Assembly (NCBI GenBank): GCA_963850345.1
Contig: CAWKKW010000011.1
Coordinates: 1-64,000 of the forward strand
Source: CAWKKW01 sp963850345
GTDB taxonomy: Bacteria; Acidobacteriota; Terriglobia; Terriglobales; Acidobacteriaceae
DNA length: 64,000 bases
Direction: 5' to 3'
Below are positions 62,217 through 64,000 of the stretch, piece by piece; the first letter of the stretch is position 1; each line of letters opens with the position of its first letter. The position numbers were made by a program, and so were the translations under genes. The notes under the pieces were generated by a model, which saw nothing but the letters and a program-made list of their open reading frames with translations, made no database searches and had not been told where the DNA came from.

Positions 62217-64000
62217 CTAGTGAGAACCACGAACGGTGAAAGTGTAGATCCCGGATGCTAACTGGTAAGTGATCATCCCGTGATCTACCGGAAGCGATGA
62301 TAGGAGCTTACTCTGCGCGAGTGGGGCAGAGTCGATCGAGTATCTATCTGCCTGCTCTTGCGTAAGCGGCAGGTTAGCGGTTGTGTTGGGCGGAATCGTA
62401 ACGCTCCAATGCACCGATTCTCCAGATATGGACCAGGACGAGCGGATGTCGCCATACGCCGAGGCATACGTGAAGTCCAAGCTGCCAAGCCGCGGATCGA
62501 AGTTGGGGTGAAGGTAGATGGTGTGAAATCCTGCATCGGCCGGGAGAACATCTACACCCGCAGCATACCGATAGAGCCACTCGGCCACAGCTCCGTAAGC
62601 GTAGTGATTGAAGGAATTCATTGCCGGATCGTCGAGCATCTTATCGCCGTTCCAGCGTTCCCACATCGTCGTCGCTCCATGCTGCACAAGATAGCCCCAC
62701 GAGGGATACTGCGTGTTCATCAGCAACTGGTAGGCAAGATCGCTGTGACCGGCGTCCGTTAGAACCTCGAGAATATAGGGAGTCCCGAGAAAACCCGTGC
62801 CCAACAGATCCTTATTCACATGTATCTTGGCAACTAGTTTGCCGGCCGCTTTTGCACGAAGCTCCTCAGGGAGCAGCTTCATATGGAGCGCTAAGACATA
62901 GGACGTCTGACTATCTCCCGTAGCAGACACCTTACTCGGAGATAAACTGCTGACCATCGCGTCGACCTGATCTGGTTTGCCACTTACAGTTCCATCCGGG
63001 TGGACATAGGCGGCGTTGAAGGCGGTCTTCACGCTCTCAAACATGGACTTGTACTTTTGTTCTTCGGCGGTGCGTCCCAGGGCATGCGCCATCTGCTGCA
63101 TCAGGCTCGCGTCATAAGCCCAGTAGGCCGTAGCGATCAGGTCTTCGGGAGTTCTCTCACCGGGAGCGAGCCAGTCTCCGAAAGGAGAGCCGGTTTTGTT
63201 CCTCCGGATGAAGTCCGGATTTGCGGCCTGTATCTCGGCTAAGTAGGCCTCCATGGCACTCCAGTTCTCTTCCGCTATCTGCGTATCATTGAACTGCAGC
63301 CACGCGGTCCATGGAATAATGACGCCCGCGTCGCTCCAACCGGCGGCAAATCCGGGAGCGGCATCGAGCGTTGCTGGAGCGTAGATACCGTACAGCGCGG
63401 TACCGACCTGGGTCTGGCGTACGTCGGTGGCGTACTTGTTAGAAAAGGTGGAGAGATCCATGTTGTAACTGGCGGTTCGCCAGAATACCTGGGCATCAGC
63501 CGTCCAGCCAAGGCGTTCATCGCGTTGCGGGCAATCGGTGGGCACACCGATAAAGTTAGAGCGCTGGCCCCAGAGGATGTTGCTCCACAGTTGGTTAATC
63601 AGCGGGCTTCCGGTGTGAAGCTGAACAGTAAACGGAGCATCCGTATGGAAGACCACCGCCTTCACCGCGGATAACTCGGGCTTCGCGGGCAGGCCGGTCA
63701 ACTCAACATAGCGGAAGCCGTGGAAGGTGAAGCGAGGCTGATACTCTTCTTTGCCTTGGCCACTCAGGATGAAATGGTCGGTCGCTTTCGCCGTGCGCAG
63801 GTTTTCGACGTAGAGAGTGCCATCGCTGTTGAGTATCTCGGCGAATCGCAGCCGCACATCGGTGCCGCGCGCTCCCTGCACTTGTAAGCGGACGACTCCG
63901 CTTGACTCCTGGCCGAAGTCAAAGATATAAACTCCCGGGCGCGGACTGGTGAGCGTCTGGGCCTCCAGCATCTTCTCGACGCGGATCGGCTGAAAGTACT
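62217..64000 (-). CDS. GH78 alpha-L-rhamnosidase (partial at right edge)
   Basis: The frame is open to the right edge, so the N-terminus lies outside; about 594 C-terminal residues are visible. A beta domain (GVYIFDFGQESSGVVRLQVQ) precedes the catalytic barrel, in which PTDCPQRDERLGWTADAQVF contains the canonical acids (DERLGW and the aspartate of TADAQ). The second catalytic glutamate lies in TTMWERWNGDKM and the conserved histidine in SFNHYAYGAVAEWLYRYAAG. This is a classical GH78 rhamnosidase, in contrast to the variant at 53052. It belongs to the same strand as GH3, possibly the same transcript (86 bases apart). Confidence 0.92.
   Translation of the reverse strand, partial: YFQPIRVEKMLEAQTLTSPRPGVYIFDFGQESSGVVRLQVQGARGTDVRLRFAEILNSDGTLYVENLRTAKATDHFILSGQGKEEYQPRFTFHGFRYVELTGLPAKPELSAVKAVVFHTDAPFTVQLHTGSPLINQLWSNILWGQRSNFIGVPTDCPQRDERLGWTADAQVFWRTASYNMDLSTFSNKYATDVRQTQVGTALYGIYAPATLDAAPGFAAGWSDAGVIIPWTAWLQFNDTQIAEENWSAMEAYLAEIQAANPDFIRRNKTGSPFGDWLAPGERTPEDLIATAYWAYDASLMQQMAHALGRTAEEQKYKSMFESVKTAFNAAYVHPDGTVSGKPDQVDAMVSSLSPSKVSATGDSQTSYVLALHMKLLPEELRAKAAGKLVAKIHVNKDLLGTGFLGTPYILEVLTDAGHSDLAYQLLMNTQYPSWGYLVQHGATTMWERWNGDKMLDDPAMNSFNHYAYGAVAEWLYRYAAGVDVLPADAGFHTIYLHPNFDPRLGSLDFTYASAYGDIRSSWSISGESVHWSVTIPPNTTANLPLTQEQADRYSIDSAPLAQSKLLSSLPVDHGMITYQLASGIYTFTVRGSH

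Overview
The window comes from the chromosome of an acidobacterium, probably of the Terriglobia/Acidobacteriaceae type. This is inferred from gene content, not from a marker gene. The supporting genes are a very large VWFA-domain secreted protein of the acidobacterial kind, a tricorn-like protease, a short DapB in an asd-lysC-dapB operon, and plant-glycan enzymes (two GH78 rhamnosidases, a GH3 glucosidase, RhaT). There is no rRNA, tRNA or CRISPR array.

Positions 1 to about 13.23 kb are the right part of an integrative conjugative element. It starts inside a relaxase-like gene and continues with a VirD4/TraG coupling protein, an SSB, TraF-type peptidase, TraB-type nitrilase and VirB1-type lytic transglycosylase (the last three each broken by a one-base frameshift). 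A second SSB follows, then two back-to-back copies of a two-gene membrane module (7-TM protein plus a small anchored helical protein) around a ribbon-helix-helix gene and two tiny genes, and finally a large serine recombinase. The element sits inside comM: the comM fragment starting at 14314 stops at 13214, inside the recombinase gene. A near-palindromic 22-bp motif occurs three times, before the coupling-protein operon and before the recombinase operon.

From 13.2 to 31 kb lie housekeeping genes: a frameshifted HEAT-repeat protein, serine dehydratase, thiolase, CPBP protease, a self-contained transcription unit for a 23-residue Lys/Ala peptide, rsmE, the hrcA-grpE-dnaJ heat-shock operon, a CopG/SRPBCC pair, serB, a tricorn-like protease, a secreted esterase and nrdR. 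From 31 to 48 kb lie NAD-isocitrate dehydrogenase with a cupredoxin-like lipoprotein, PadR with a membrane partner, asd-lysC-dapB, threonine dehydratase, uppP, ftsK, an Hsp70-family protein and a subclass B3-like metallo-beta-lactamase.

From 48 to 64 kb lie a PAS-PAS-GGDEF cyclase, the VWFA protein and a rhamnose/plant-glycan locus: GH78 enzyme, an unusual IclR-HTH/periplasmic-binding-protein regulator, LutA, RhaT, a GH3 glucosidase with an inserted PA14-like domain, and a second GH78 enzyme that runs off the right edge. Together these would release L-rhamnose and glucose from plant or microbial glycosides, import the rhamnose, and oxidise the lactate that can come from it.
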